Shown: piece by piece, positions 1 through 8,227 of the stretch
How positions within the stretch are numbered: the first letter of the stretch is position 1
How the letters are laid out: every line of letters starts with the position of its first letter
Source: Dysgonamonadaceae bacterium
GTDB lineage: Bacteria; Bacteroidota; Bacteroidia; Bacteroidales; Azobacteroidaceae
Assembly: GCA_031256015.1 (NCBI GenBank)
Contig: JAIRRK010000174.1
Location: forward strand, 1 to 19,237
Length of the DNA: 19,237 nt
Direction: 5' to 3'
Made by a program: the position numbers and the translations under genes
The notes under the pieces: model-generated
Told to the model about the DNA's origin: nothing
The model's database searches: none
The model's input: the letters and a program-made list of their open reading frames with translations, nothing else

Positions 1-153
1 GTTGTTTCCGGTTCCAGAAAGCAGAAAAATGACAGTTATAACTCGGCTCAAGTGAAATTATTTACCGATTTCAGTACTTTGTCTGAAGTGATAGTCGTAA
101 AAAACAGTTTCAGAGAAGAACAAATTGACCTGCTAAAAATTGTAAGAAAGTGA
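1..153 (+). CDS. mreC: Rod shape-determining protein MreC, C-terminal end (5' truncated by window edge)
   Basis: Only the last 50 codons are present. They read in the frame starting at base 1 and stop at TGA 151-153. The residues KLFTDFSTLSEVIVVKNSF resemble the end of the MreC beta-barrel domain, which sits in the periplasm and organises the rod elongation machinery with MreD, PBP2 and RodA. The following mreD ATG (153-155) shares its A with this stop codon, so translation is probably coupled. Identity rests mainly on the downstream mreD-mrdA-rodA order, because the fragment is short. Confidence 0.8.
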   Translation, partial: VVSGSRKQKNDSYNSAQVKLFTDFSTLSEVIVVKNSFREEQIDLLKIVRK

Positions 154-665
154 TGGCATTTAAAGGGTTGAGACAAACAACGTTATTTTTTCTACTTGTT
201 TTACTGCAAGTTTGCTTCTTCAATAGAATTCATCTTTTGGGGTACGCAACGCCGTTTATCTACATTTATCTGATCATCAAATTTCCGATAGATATGAATC
301 GGAATGTGGTCATGCTGGTTGCCGCTTTAATGGGGCTTATATTGGATATGTTCAGTTATACCTTGGGATTAAATATGCTTTCGTGTGTAATGGCCGGTTT
401 TTTACGTTTTAATATGCTTAAGTTATTTACTCCGAGAGATATAATCGAATTTGTAACTCCTTCATTTACGAGCTTTGGTAAAGGACTGTTTCTGCGTTAT
501 GCCGGATTTGTGACGATGATTCATCATTCGGTTTTGTTTTCGATAGAATCTCTCTCTTTTTTTGATCCTTCAAATCTTCTTTATCGAATTATAAGTAGCT
601 TTATTTTAACTATGTTTCTTATCTTTGCATTCGAGAGTATTGATGTGAAGATTTCTAAAACGTGA
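153..665 (+). CDS. mreD: Rod shape-determining membrane protein MreD
   Basis: About 170 residues, strongly hydrophobic, with roughly five membrane segments (for example around residues 8-25, 30-45, 52-70, 115-135 and 148-165), the usual size and architecture of MreD. MreD is an inner-membrane component of the elongasome that helps position lateral peptidoglycan synthesis. An open frame also begins with GTG at 150, but ATG 153 is preferred because it makes the usual one-base stop/start overlap with mreC. Its TGA (663-665) overlaps the GTG start of mrdA at 662. MreD is poorly conserved in sequence, so context carries much of the call. Confidence 0.85.
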   Translation: MAFKGLRQTTLFFLLVLLQVCFFNRIHLLGYATPFIYIYLIIKFPIDMNRNVVMLVAALMGLILDMFSYTLGLNMLSCVMAGFLRFNMLKLFTPRDIIEFVTPSFTSFGKGLFLRYAGFVTMIHHSVLFSIESLSFFDPSNLLYRIISSFILTMFLIFAFESIDVKISKT

Positions 666-2527
666 AAAAAGACTTAAATTCAGAATATCGCAAAGCGTTT
701 ATTGTTGGTTTTATTTGCCTGATTGGAATCATTTATCTGATTCAATTGTTTCGGTTACAGGTTCTTAGTCCGGATTATAAAGACTGGGCAGATACGAATG
801 CTTTCTTGAAAAAAGTTCAATATCCATCAAGAGGAGTGATGTACGATCGGAACGGAAATTTGTTGGTCTTTAATCAACCGGCATACGATGTGATGATTGT
901 TGTCCGTGAAACTCGGGAATTTGATACTTTGGCTTTTTGTCGAGCCGTAAATGTCGATATCGAAACTATCCGGAGAAGATTTCAAGATATAAAAAATAAG
1001 AAACTTAATCCCGGCTATTCTTCTTATACTCCTCAAACGTTTCTTACTCAATTGGGAAATAAAGAATATGGTGTATTGCAAGAAGCTATTTATAAATTCC
1101 CCGGATTTTATATTCAAAACAGAACGGTTCGACAATATAATTATCCGAATGCCGCTCATGTTTTGGGATATATAGCGGAAGTCGATAAACAGAACATCGC
1201 CGATGATGATTATTATCAACGAGGAGATTATATCGGAAAAACAGGTGTTGAACGCTCGTACGAAAAGCACTTAAGAGGGGAGAAGGGTGTGGAAATTTTA
1301 TTGCGTGATGCACACGGTCGAATCAAAGGAAAATATGAAGAAGGCATTCACGACATATCTCCCTCGTCAGGAAAAGATTTAACTCTTTCCATTGATATTG
1401 ATTTACAGGCTTATGGCGAAGAATTAATGAAAAACAAATTAGGTACGATTATCATGATTGAACCTAAAACCGGAGAGATTCTTTGTATGGTATCTTCTCC
1501 TACTTACGATCCATCGTCATTGGTCGGAAAACAATTTAGCGAATCTTATTTGGACTTGGTGAAAAATCCTTATACTCCGTTACTTAATCGAGCAATCAAT
1601 GGAGCCTATCCTCCCGGATCTACTTTCAAGACGGCACAAGCATTGACTTTTTTGCAGGAAGGCATTATAACTCCGAATACAATTTACAGTTGTTATGGCG
1701 GTTTTCCTCCGGGCAATGGGCGTCCCAAATGTCACGGGCACGCCTCTCATATTCCATTAACTTCTGCCATCGGAACCAGTTGCAACGCTTATTTTTGCTG
1801 GGGATTGAAAAACATGTTGGAGAATAAAAAATACGGATCAATCCAAAATGCAATGAATAAATGGCGTGATTATATGGTGGCGCAAGGTTTCGGTTATCGT
1901 TTGGGAGTGGATATGCCCGACGAGAAAAGAGGAATGATTCCCAATGCTCAGTTTTACGACAAATTCCATAAGGACAAGAACGGTAAACCTTGGTGGAAAG
2001 CCCTGACTGTCATTTCCATCGCTATAGGACAAGGAGAAGTAACTCTTTCTCCGATACAGGTTTGTAATTTGGCAGCGACGATTGCTAACAGAGGGTATTT
2101 TTATACTCCTCATGTTGTAAAAGGAATAAGAGATGTTGAACAGGATAAAAACTATACAGTTCCTCGTTATACCGGAATTGATGCAAAACATTACGATCCG
2201 GTTGTACAAGGTATGCGTATGGCTGTAACCGGAGGTACTTGTCAAGGGGCGAATATTTCCGATATTTCCGTTTGCGGGAAAACAGGAACGGCAGAAAATA
2301 AAGGTCGAGATCATTCGATATTTATGGGATTTGCTCCAATGGAAGATCCGAAGGTGGCGGTCATAGTATTTGTTGAAAATGGGGGATTTGGAGCTCGTTA
2401 TGCCGTACCCATGGGACGCCTGATGATACAGAAATATTTGAAAGGCGAAATACCGGATGGTGATAAACCGTTGGAAACAGGAATGAAAAATTCAATTATC
2501 TTGCGTAGTGTATTACAAAAAAACTAA
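662..2527 (+). CDS. mrdA: Penicillin-binding protein 2 (peptidoglycan DD-transpeptidase of the elongasome)
   Basis: 621 residues, typical for class B PBPs. One N-terminal membrane segment (about 12-32) is followed by the pedestal/dimerisation domain and the transpeptidase domain. The three active-site motifs are intact: S320-T-F-K323 (nucleophile Ser320), S373-C-N375 and K540-T-G. It cross-links new peptidoglycan in the periplasm together with the glycosyltransferase RodA, encoded next. The start is GTG 662 in a GTGA overlap with the mreD stop. The 3' end overlaps rodA by 20 bp. The pairing with rodA and the upstream mreCD identify it as the elongation PBP2 rather than the division-specific FtsI. 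Confidence 0.95.
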   Translation: MKKDLNSEYRKAFIVGFICLIGIIYLIQLFRLQVLSPDYKDWADTNAFLKKVQYPSRGVMYDRNGNLLVFNQPAYDVMIVVRETREFDTLAFCRAVNVDIETIRRRFQDIKNKKLNPGYSSYTPQTFLTQLGNKEYGVLQEAIYKFPGFYIQNRTVRQYNYPNAAHVLGYIAEVDKQNIADDDYYQRGDYIGKTGVERSYEKHLRGEKGVEILLRDAHGRIKGKYEEGIHDISPSSGKDLTLSIDIDLQAYGEELMKNKLGTIIMIEPKTGEILCMVSSPTYDPSSLVGKQFSESYLDLVKNPYTPLLNRAINGAYPPGSTFKTAQALTFLQEGIITPNTIYSCYGGFPPGNGRPKCHGHASHIPLTSAIGTSCNAYFCWGLKNMLENKKYGSIQNAMNKWRDYMVAQGFGYRLGVDMPDEKRGMIPNAQFYDKFHKDKNGKPWWKALTVISIAIGQGEVTLSPIQVCNLAATIANRGYFYTPHVVKGIRDVEQDKNYTVPRYTGIDAKHYDPVVQGMRMAVTGGTCQGANISDISVCGKTGTAENKGRDHSIFMGFAPMEDPKVAVIVFVENGGFGARYAVPMGRLMIQKYLKGEIPDGDKPLETGMKNSIILRSVLQKN

Positions 2528-3971
2528 TATATGGGCTTCTGTCGATTGGTGGACAATTGCTATTTACCTTATTTTGGTTATAGCCGGTTGGTTCAGTATT
2601 TATGCGTCGACTTATGATTTTGATCAAACCGAAATGTTCGATTTCTCTACTCGTACGGGCATGCAGCTTATATGGATATTTACCTCCTTGTTTATCGGAG
2701 TTTTGTTGCTTTTAATAGATAGCGACGTTTATGAAATGCTTTCTATTTGGTTCTATTTACTAATCGCTCTGTTATTATCTGTTACGATTTTTATTGCTCC
2801 GGATATCAAAGGGTCTCGATCGTGGTTGGTTATTATTCCCGGGGTGATTCAGATACAACCTGCTGAATTTGCTAAATTTGCAACCTCTTTGGCTCTTGCC
2901 CGAATCCTTAGTGTGTATAAATTCGATATTCGTAATTTTAAAATTGTCCTTGTTTCTTTCGGAATAATTTTACTTCCTGTGTTATTGATTTATCTGCAAA
3001 AAGAAACAGGGTCAGCATTGGTGTTTTTATCTCTTTTTTTAGTGTTGTACAGAGAAGGAATGCCGGGTTATATTCTTTTTTCAGGGTTTGTAGCTGTTCT
3101 GTTTTTTGTTCTTTCGATACGATTTAATGATGTTGTATGGGGAGAAAATATTTCGGCAGGAATATTTTTAGTATTCTTGTTCATTCTGTTCTTTATACTT
3201 TTCATATTGTATAACTATCCTAAGGGGAAAAATCATGCAAAGCAATTATCCTATATCACCTTGCTTATAGGATTTGTTTCCGGAATTATTTATTTTTTCA
3301 TTCCGTTTGATCTGACTTGGGTGGTTGGTTCTCTTATTGCAGGTATGTTGATTTATATGCTGTTATTGTATATCAGGTACCGAGCATCAACTTATTTATG
3401 GATTGTGGTTTTTGGACTTACATCTTTTGCTTTTCTGTATTCGGTTGATTATGTTTTTGATAATATCTTGAAACCTCACCAACGTATTCGAATTCAGGTT
3501 ACTTTGGGAACCATAGACGATCCGGGAGGAGCCGGATACAATGTCAATCAGTCAAAAATAGCGATAGGTTCGGGAGGACTTGTCGGAAAGGGATTTTTAA
3601 ATGGAACTCAAACAAAGTTGAAATATGTTCCGGAGCAAGATACCGATTTTATTTTTTGCACCATAGGAGAAGAAATCGGTTTCTTGGGAGCAAGCTTGGT
3701 CTTGGTATTTTTCATTATACTTATTTTAAGATTGATTTATTTGGCAGAAAGGCAATCGATGGCATTTTGTCGGATTTACGGATATTGTGTCGCTTGTATT
3801 TTCTTTTTTCATCTGGCCATCAACATAGGAATGGTGATCGGAATTACTCCGGTAATCGGTATTCCTTTACCCTTTTTTAGTTATGGAGGCTCTTCTTTGT
3901 TGGGATTCACCCTCTTATTATTTATCTTTTTACGACTGGATACGGCTCGAAACAGGTCGTATGACAATTAA
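2508..3971 (+). CDS. rodA: RodA, SEDS-family peptidoglycan glycosyltransferase
   Basis: 487 residues with about ten or more membrane segments. It polymerises lipid II into glycan strands as partner of PBP2. SEDS signatures are clear in the C-terminal half: YNVNQSKIAIGSGGLVGKGF, then VPEQDTDFIFCTIGEE, then PLPFFSYGGSS near the end. The start chosen is GTG 2508, which lies inside mrdA. No ATG occurs before the first membrane segment (the next residues are IWASVDWWTI), so a 20-bp overlap with the end of mrdA is likely real and implies translational coupling. It is somewhat longer than the ~370-residue E. coli RodA, with extra hydrophobic sequence in the middle (about residues 185-260), which I recall as common in Bacteroidetes homologues. 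Confidence 0.93.
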   Translation: MYYKKTNIWASVDWWTIAIYLILVIAGWFSIYASTYDFDQTEMFDFSTRTGMQLIWIFTSLFIGVLLLLIDSDVYEMLSIWFYLLIALLLSVTIFIAPDIKGSRSWLVIIPGVIQIQPAEFAKFATSLALARILSVYKFDIRNFKIVLVSFGIILLPVLLIYLQKETGSALVFLSLFLVLYREGMPGYILFSGFVAVLFFVLSIRFNDVVWGENISAGIFLVFLFILFFILFILYNYPKGKNHAKQLSYITLLIGFVSGIIYFFIPFDLTWVVGSLIAGMLIYMLLLYIRYRASTYLWIVVFGLTSFAFLYSVDYVFDNILKPHQRIRIQVTLGTIDDPGGAGYNVNQSKIAIGSGGLVGKGFLNGTQTKLKYVPEQDTDFIFCTIGEEIGFLGASLVLVFFIILILRLIYLAERQSMAFCRIYGYCVACIFFFHLAINIGMVIGITPVIGIPLPFFSYGGSSLLGFTLLLFIFLRLDTARNRSYDN

Positions 3972-3985
3972 TTTGCCCGATTTTC

Positions 3986-4020
3986 ATGATTAAAAATGTT
4001 AATTATTTGGTTTTAATCAT
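3986..4020. repeat. Perfect 10-bp inverted repeat between rodA and ndk
   Basis: ATGATTAAAA (3986-3995) and its exact complement TTTTAATCAT (4011-4020) flank a 15-base loop. It is AT-only apart from one G/C pair per arm and has no T-run after it, so it is a poor terminator. The candidate ndk promoter -33 box TTTG (4006-4009) falls in the loop. Confidence 0.5.
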
Positions 4021-4037
4021 AAATTTCTTTTCCTTTG
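4006..4037 (+). promoter_or_regulatory. Candidate Bacteroidetes-type promoter for ndk
   Basis: TTTG at 4006-4009, a 20-base spacer, and TTCCTTTG at 4030-4037, followed by TGCG. This matches the Bacteroidetes primary sigma consensus TTTG-N19-21-TAnnTTTG with a single mismatch (T for A at the second base of the -7 box). Transcription would begin about 4043, some 15 bases before the ndk ATG at 4058. That argues against translation starting at the in-frame ATG at 3986. Confidence 0.55.
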
Positions 4038-4057
4038 TGCGTCGTGAATTAATGCTA

Positions 4058-4519
4058 ATGGAGAAAACTCTAATAATTCTTAAGCCCTGTACCATTCAAA
4101 GACGGTTGATAGGAGAAATCATCAGTCGTTTTGAGAAGAAAGGTTTGCTTTTGATTGGAATGAAAATGGCATGGCTGACGGATGAAATTTTAAATGAACA
4201 TTATTCTCACTTGAAAGAGAAATCTTTTTTTCAGAGAATAAAAGATTCCATGAATATCACTCCGGTTGTTTTGGCTTGTTGGGGAGGAGTAGATGCTGTA
4301 TCGGTTGTCAGAACAATTGTAGGTGCCACCAACGGTCGAATTGCTCTTCCGGGAACTATTCGAGGGGATTATAGTGTGAGTATTCAAGAAAATATTATTC
4401 ATGCCTCCGACTCTGTTGAAACAGCAGCAATTGAGTTGAAACGATTTTTTAAAGATGAAGAATTGTATTCGTACAATATTGATTTGTTGTCGAGTCTTTA
4501 CGCAAATGATGAATATTAA
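4058..4519 (+). CDS. ndk: Nucleoside diphosphate kinase
   Basis: Starting at ATG 4058 the protein is 153 residues, a normal NDK length, and begins MEKTLIILKPCT as in Bacteroidetes homologues. It transfers the gamma-phosphate of ATP to other NDPs through a phosphohistidine. The catalytic histidine is His115 in the motif NIIHASDS, and the PGTIRGDYS segment precedes it. The open frame extends 24 codons upstream to 3986, but that stretch contains the candidate promoter and lacks family similarity, so 4058 (or the ATG six bases earlier, 4052) is the real start. The M23 peptidase gene follows after 23 bp and may be co-transcribed. Confidence 0.95.
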   Translation: MEKTLIILKPCTIQRRLIGEIISRFEKKGLLLIGMKMAWLTDEILNEHYSHLKEKSFFQRIKDSMNITPVVLACWGGVDAVSVVRTIVGATNGRIALPGTIRGDYSVSIQENIIHASDSVETAAIELKRFFKDEELYSYNIDLLSSLYANDEY

Positions 4520-4542
4520 GTGAAATAAACCAAACAAAGAGA

Positions 4543-5511
4543 ATGATTAAAAATTGGAAGAAAAGTTTGTTGAGTGGATGTTTAGGAGTGATTGTTCCTT
4601 TTTCTTTCTCGGCGAATGCTCAAGGGCAAGCAAATACTGACATTCAGGACAAAGCCCTTTCGAAACAAAGAAAAGTAGAATCTGATTTATTGGCGGATAA
4701 TGTAAATATCGGCTTCAAAGAATTAGCCGTAGATTCTATATTGTTGCAAATGGCTTTGAACAAGGAAAATTTGTTGTATCTTGCGGATGAATTGTATGAT
4801 GAATCATGGAATACCACGTATGTGAAAGCTTATTCGGAAATGAATATTCCGGAAACTTACACAATTGATGTTTCCGGTTTTGTAATGCCTATCGAAGGAA
4901 GAATAACTTCTCATTATGGACCTCGCAGAAGAAGATTTCACTATGGTACGGATATTAAAGTACGTACAGGCGATACAATTTATGCTGCTTTCGATGGAAA
5001 AGTAAGAGTGAAACGCTATGAAAGAAGAGGATATGGTTACTATTTGGTATTGAGACACCCCAATGGATTAGAAACAGTTTATGGGCATCTTTCCTCTTTT
5101 TTGGTTGACCAAGATCAAGTGGTTAAAGCAGGAGAGCCTATTGGATTAGGAGGAAATACCGGACGTTCCACCGGACCTCATCTTCATTTCGAATTTAGAC
5201 TTTTAGGACAATCCATCAATCCGGAAGAAATAATCGATTTCAATGATTTTTGTGCAAAAGACGATTTGTATGTTTTTAATAAATCTACATCAGGTAAACA
5301 CTACAGAAGATCATCCTCTTCCAAATCGTCGTCAGCAAGTAAATACACAGCAGCCGGAGATGATAAAATAAAATATTACAAAATTAAAGAAGGTGATACT
5401 TTAGGTGCTATCGCAAGAAGACATAAAACAACGGTCGGTAAGCTTTGTAAATTAAATAAAATCAAATCGACTACTGTACTAAGAGTGGGACGAAGCATTA
5501 GGATTGTATAA
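4543..5511 (+). CDS. Secreted M23 peptidase with C-terminal LysM domain (murein endopeptidase-like)
   Basis: 322 residues. An N-terminal signal peptide (about 1-26, ending SANA) directs export. The M23/LytM domain spans about residues 108-235, with metal ligands visible in H133-Y-G-T-D137 and H213-L-H215, so the domain looks catalytically competent. A Ser-rich linker (about 255-268) leads to one LysM repeat (about 275-321: YYKIKEGDTLGAIARR onward), which binds glycan strands. The likely role is cutting peptidoglycan cross-links in the periplasm or activating other hydrolases. Its position after the elongasome operon fits a wall-remodelling role. It ends 9 bp before a strong terminator hairpin. 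Confidence 0.92.
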   Translation: MIKNWKKSLLSGCLGVIVPFSFSANAQGQANTDIQDKALSKQRKVESDLLADNVNIGFKELAVDSILLQMALNKENLLYLADELYDESWNTTYVKAYSEMNIPETYTIDVSGFVMPIEGRITSHYGPRRRRFHYGTDIKVRTGDTIYAAFDGKVRVKRYERRGYGYYLVLRHPNGLETVYGHLSSFLVDQDQVVKAGEPIGLGGNTGRSTGPHLHFEFRLLGQSINPEEIIDFNDFCAKDDLYVFNKSTSGKHYRRSSSSKSSSASKYTAAGDDKIKYYKIKEGDTLGAIARRHKTTVGKLCKLNKIKSTTVLRVGRSIRIV

Positions 5512-5520
5512 AATGATACT

Positions 5521-5558
5521 GAAAAGAAAAAGGGAATTTTAATTCCCTTTTTCTTTTC
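5521..5558 (+). terminator. Perfect 18-bp hairpin terminator after the M23 peptidase gene
   Basis: GAAAAGAAAAAGGGAATT (5521-5538) is exactly complementary to 5541-5558, with only TT between. The GGGAATT/AATTCCC core is extended by a purine/pyrimidine stem whose right arm is pyrimidine-rich and followed by CTTCTTTTT. This fits a Rho-independent terminator for the ndk-M23 unit. Because the left arm is A-rich, it would also resemble a terminator when read from the other strand. Confidence 0.85.
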
Positions 5559-5585
5559 CTTCTTTTTAATTCAGGCGGAAAATTG

Positions 5586-5593
5586 TATATTTG
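5586..5593 (+). promoter_or_regulatory. Candidate -7 box for the DUF1599-doxX-tpiA-spor-folE operon
   Basis: TATATTTG matches TAnnTTTG exactly and lies 20 bases before the first ATG of the operon (5614), just after the 5521-5558 terminator. No clear TTTG lies 19-21 bases upstream (that stretch is T-rich), so the -33 element is weak. Confidence 0.5.
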
Positions 5594-5613
5594 TGTTCGA
5601 TTTTTAAAATAAA

Positions 5614-6153
5614 ATGAATACCGTAAATCAATTCGAAGAAGTAATAAGTATTTGTCGTAATTTGTTTGTGCAAAAACTGAAAGATTATGGAGCTTCATGG
5701 CGTATTATGCGTCCGATTTCCATTACGGATCAAATATTTATAAAAGCAAAACGCATTCGCAGTCTGGAAATTAAAGGTGTGGCAAAAATAAATGAAGGTA
5801 TAAAATCGGAATTTATCGCAATCGTTAATTATGGAATAATCGGTTTGATACAATTGGAACTCGGATTCTCAGACACAATTGATAGGAATACCGACGAAGC
5901 ATTAAAATTGTACGATAAACACATGACTGAAACAAAAGAATTGATGTATGCAAAAAATCACGATTATGATGAGGCTTGGAGAGGTATGAGAGTCAGTTCT
6001 TATGTCGATTTAATCCTAACCAAAATATATCGAACAAAGCAAATCGAAGGAAACGATGGAAAAACATCAGTATCGGAAGGTATTGATGCCAATTATATGG
6101 ATATGATTAATTATTCTCTTTTTGCACTAATAAAATTGACGTATGAAGATTAA
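5614..6153 (+). CDS. DUF1599-family protein with internal tandem duplication
   Basis: 179 residues, soluble, no signal peptide. It consists of two similar halves. About residues 18-86 contain FVQKLKDYGASWRIMRP and later INEGIKSEFIAIVNYGIIGLIQL. About residues 108-177 contain MYAKNHDYDEAWRGMRV and later VSEGIDANYMDMINYSLFALIKL. Each half carries the pattern K-x-x-DY-x-x-x-WR-x-MR followed by EGI and NY. From memory this is DUF1599, later grouped with nucleotide-modification-associated domains. The helical pattern with acidic residues recalls all-alpha NTP pyrophosphohydrolases, but no activity can be read from the sequence. It is first in a five-gene operon and overlaps the next gene by 11 bp. 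Confidence 0.8.
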   Translation: MNTVNQFEEVISICRNLFVQKLKDYGASWRIMRPISITDQIFIKAKRIRSLEIKGVAKINEGIKSEFIAIVNYGIIGLIQLELGFSDTIDRNTDEALKLYDKHMTETKELMYAKNHDYDEAWRGMRVSSYVDLILTKIYRTKQIEGNDGKTSVSEGIDANYMDMINYSLFALIKLTYED

Positions 6154-7432
6154 TGTTCCTAAAAAATACCGGAAACTATCGGTAGAAATTTTTCGGATTG
6201 TCATTGGTTTGTTATTTGTCTTTTCCGGATTTGTAAAAGCAGTTGATCCCTTGGGAAGTACGTATAAATTTACAGATTATTTCGGAGCTTTTGGTTTCGG
6301 TTTTTTGGATTTTGCAGCACTTCCGGCCGCCTTTCTACTTTCCGCCTTTGAATTTTTACTTGGTTTGAGCTTATTGTGCGGAATATATCGGAAAATCACC
6401 GGTTTTTTAACCTTGTTGTTTATGGGTTTTATGACCTGCCTTACGCTGTATTTGGCGATTGCTAATCCGGTAACTGACTGTGGTTGTTTCGGTGATGCAA
6501 TTATTATCTCGAATTGGCAGACGTTTTTTAAAAATATAATCATTCTTCCCTGTTCAATACTTGTTTTTCTTTGGCATAAAGAAATAACCTCCTTTTTCTC
6601 GAAAAAATCGCGGTCGTTGGTTTTCTTATACGGACTAATATTTATACTGGGAGTGTCGTTCTATTGTTATCTTTATTTGCCCGTTTTGGATTTTCGTCCG
6701 TATAAAATAGGCAATAACATCAAAGAACTAATGGAAATTCCTGAAGGTGCCGAAACAGCTGTTTATGAAACAACTTTTATTTATGAAAAAGAGGGAGTTC
6801 AGCAGGAATTTACATTGGATAATTATCCGAAAGACGGTTCGGGATGGACTTTTGTTGATTCGAAATCGAAACAGATTAAAAAAGGGTACGAACCACCCAT
6901 TCATGATTTTATCATTAATGATGAGGATGGCTACGATATTACGAACGATATTTTAGCCAACGAAAACTATACATTTTTGATGGTTGCCCATAAATTGGAA
7001 AAAGCAAGTGATTCATACATCGATAAAATTAATGAATTGTATGATTATTCTCAACGAAACGGATACGATTTCTATTGTTTAACTTCTTCTTTGTCGGAAG
7101 TAATTAAAGAATGGACTGAAAATACCGGAGCCGAATATCCGTTTTGTACGGCCGACGATATTACATTAAAAACAATCATTCGTTCCAATCCGGGATTACT
7201 TTTAATAAAAGATGCCGTTATCCTTAATAAATGGTCGGACAGGAAAATACCCGGAGAAAAAGAATTGACGTCTCCATTGGAAGAATCTTCATTGGAAGCC
7301 GTTGCCCAAAGTAATGACGGAGAGAAAATCTTTATTCTTTCCTTGATTTTGGTTATCCCATTATTACTACTTTCTTTCGCCGATTGGAACGGAAGACGAA
7401 TGGAAAACAAAAAGAAAAATCGAAATAAATAA
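6143..7432 (+). CDS. DoxX/MauE-like membrane protein with extracytoplasmic thioredoxin-like region
   Basis: 429 residues. The N-terminal half (about 12-148) has four membrane segments of DoxX/MauE type, with the redox-associated motif D112-C-G-C-F-G-D118. A further membrane segment (about 158-180) leads into a soluble region (about 185-392). Its later part (FLMVAHKLEKA, FYCLTSS, PFCTADDI, SNPGLLLIKDAVI) resembles a thioredoxin fold but has no CxxC, only separated Cys312 and Cys335. A last membrane segment (about 395-413) ends in a basic tail. A role in envelope thiol redox or quinone-linked chemistry is inference. It overlaps the upstream gene by 11 bp, and tpiA follows after 28 bp. Confidence 0.8.
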   Translation: MKINVPKKYRKLSVEIFRIVIGLLFVFSGFVKAVDPLGSTYKFTDYFGAFGFGFLDFAALPAAFLLSAFEFLLGLSLLCGIYRKITGFLTLLFMGFMTCLTLYLAIANPVTDCGCFGDAIIISNWQTFFKNIIILPCSILVFLWHKEITSFFSKKSRSLVFLYGLIFILGVSFYCYLYLPVLDFRPYKIGNNIKELMEIPEGAETAVYETTFIYEKEGVQQEFTLDNYPKDGSGWTFVDSKSKQIKKGYEPPIHDFIINDEDGYDITNDILANENYTFLMVAHKLEKASDSYIDKINELYDYSQRNGYDFYCLTSSLSEVIKEWTENTGAEYPFCTADDITLKTIIRSNPGLLLIKDAVILNKWSDRKIPGEKELTSPLEESSLEAVAQSNDGEKIFILSLILVIPLLLLSFADWNGRRMENKKKNRNK

Positions 7433-7460
7433 TCAATAATAACTATAAATTAAATTAAAA

Positions 7461-8216
7461 ATGAGAAAAAACATTGTAGCGGGAAACTGGAAAATGAATA
7501 AAAACCTACAAGAAGGTCTTGATTTCGCCGGAGAATTACAAACTGTATTGAACGGAAAAAAAATTAATTGTGATGTCGTTATTTGTACTCCGTTCATTCA
7601 TTTGGCTCTTATAAACAAACAAAAAACAGGAAACACAGTAAAATTAGGAGCTCAAAATTGTGCCGATAAAGTATCCGGAGCATATACAGGAGAAGTTTCC
7701 GCCGCTATGGTAGCATCAACCGGTGCGCAATATGTTATTTTAGGACATTCGGAACGTCGCGCTTATTATGGCGAAACAAATGCTATTTTGAAAGAAAAAG
7801 TGAAATTGGCATTAGAGAATAACCTGATTCCTATCTTTTGCATCGGAGAGGTTTTGGAAGAAAGAGAAGCCGGAAAACAAAATCAAGTTGTAAAAACGCA
7901 AATAGAGGAAGCTCTTTTCGAGCTTTCCGCCGAAGATTTCGGAAAAATTGTTTTAGCGTATGAACCGGTTTGGGCTATAGGAACGGGAAAAACAGCTACT
8001 CCCGATCAAGCTCAAGAAATGCATGCTTTTATCAGACAAACTTTAGTCGCAAAATATGGAGAGAAAATTGCAAATGATACTTCCATTTTGTACGGAGGAA
8101 GTGCTAATGCAAAAAATGCAAAGGAACTATTCTCGAATCCGGATGTTGACGGAGGATTAATAGGAGGAGCTTCTCTGACCGTGGAGGCGTTTATGCCCAT
8201 TATTGAAGCATTTTAA
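7461..8216 (+). CDS. tpiA: Triosephosphate isomerase
   Basis: 251 residues, standard length. It interconverts dihydroxyacetone phosphate and glyceraldehyde-3-phosphate in glycolysis. The active-site residues are all present: N9 and K11 in AGNWKMN, His96 in LGHSERR, and Glu168 in [14 protein letters not shown]. The phosphate-binding LYGGSAN and GGLIGGASL segments are near the C-terminus. It is the central gene of the five-gene operon. The upstream spacer is AT-rich without a Shine-Dalgarno sequence, as expected in Bacteroidetes. Confidence 0.98.
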   Translation: MRKNIVAGNWKMNKNLQEGLDFAGELQTVLNGKKINCDVVICTPFIHLALINKQKTGNTVKLGAQNCADKVSGAYTGEVSAAMVASTGAQYVILGHSERRAYYGETNAILKEKVKLALENNLIPIFCIGEVLEEREAGKQNQVVKTQIEEALFELSAEDFGKIVLAYEPVWAIGTGKTATPDQAQEMHAFIRQTLVAKYGEKIANDTSILYGGSANAKNAKELFSNPDVDGGLIGGASLTVEAFMPIIEAF

Positions 8217-8227
8217 TCGAAAAAAGA

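Noticed and set aside
827..1270. 147-codon minus-strand open frame inside mrdA
   Set aside because: Antisense to the intact PBP2 gene, with low-complexity Ile/Ser-rich translation and no signals; treated as a shadow.
3986..4057. N-terminal extension of Ndk from the ATG at 3986
   Set aside because: The extra 24 residues have no counterpart in the NDK family, and the stretch holds a promoter-like element and an inverted repeat.
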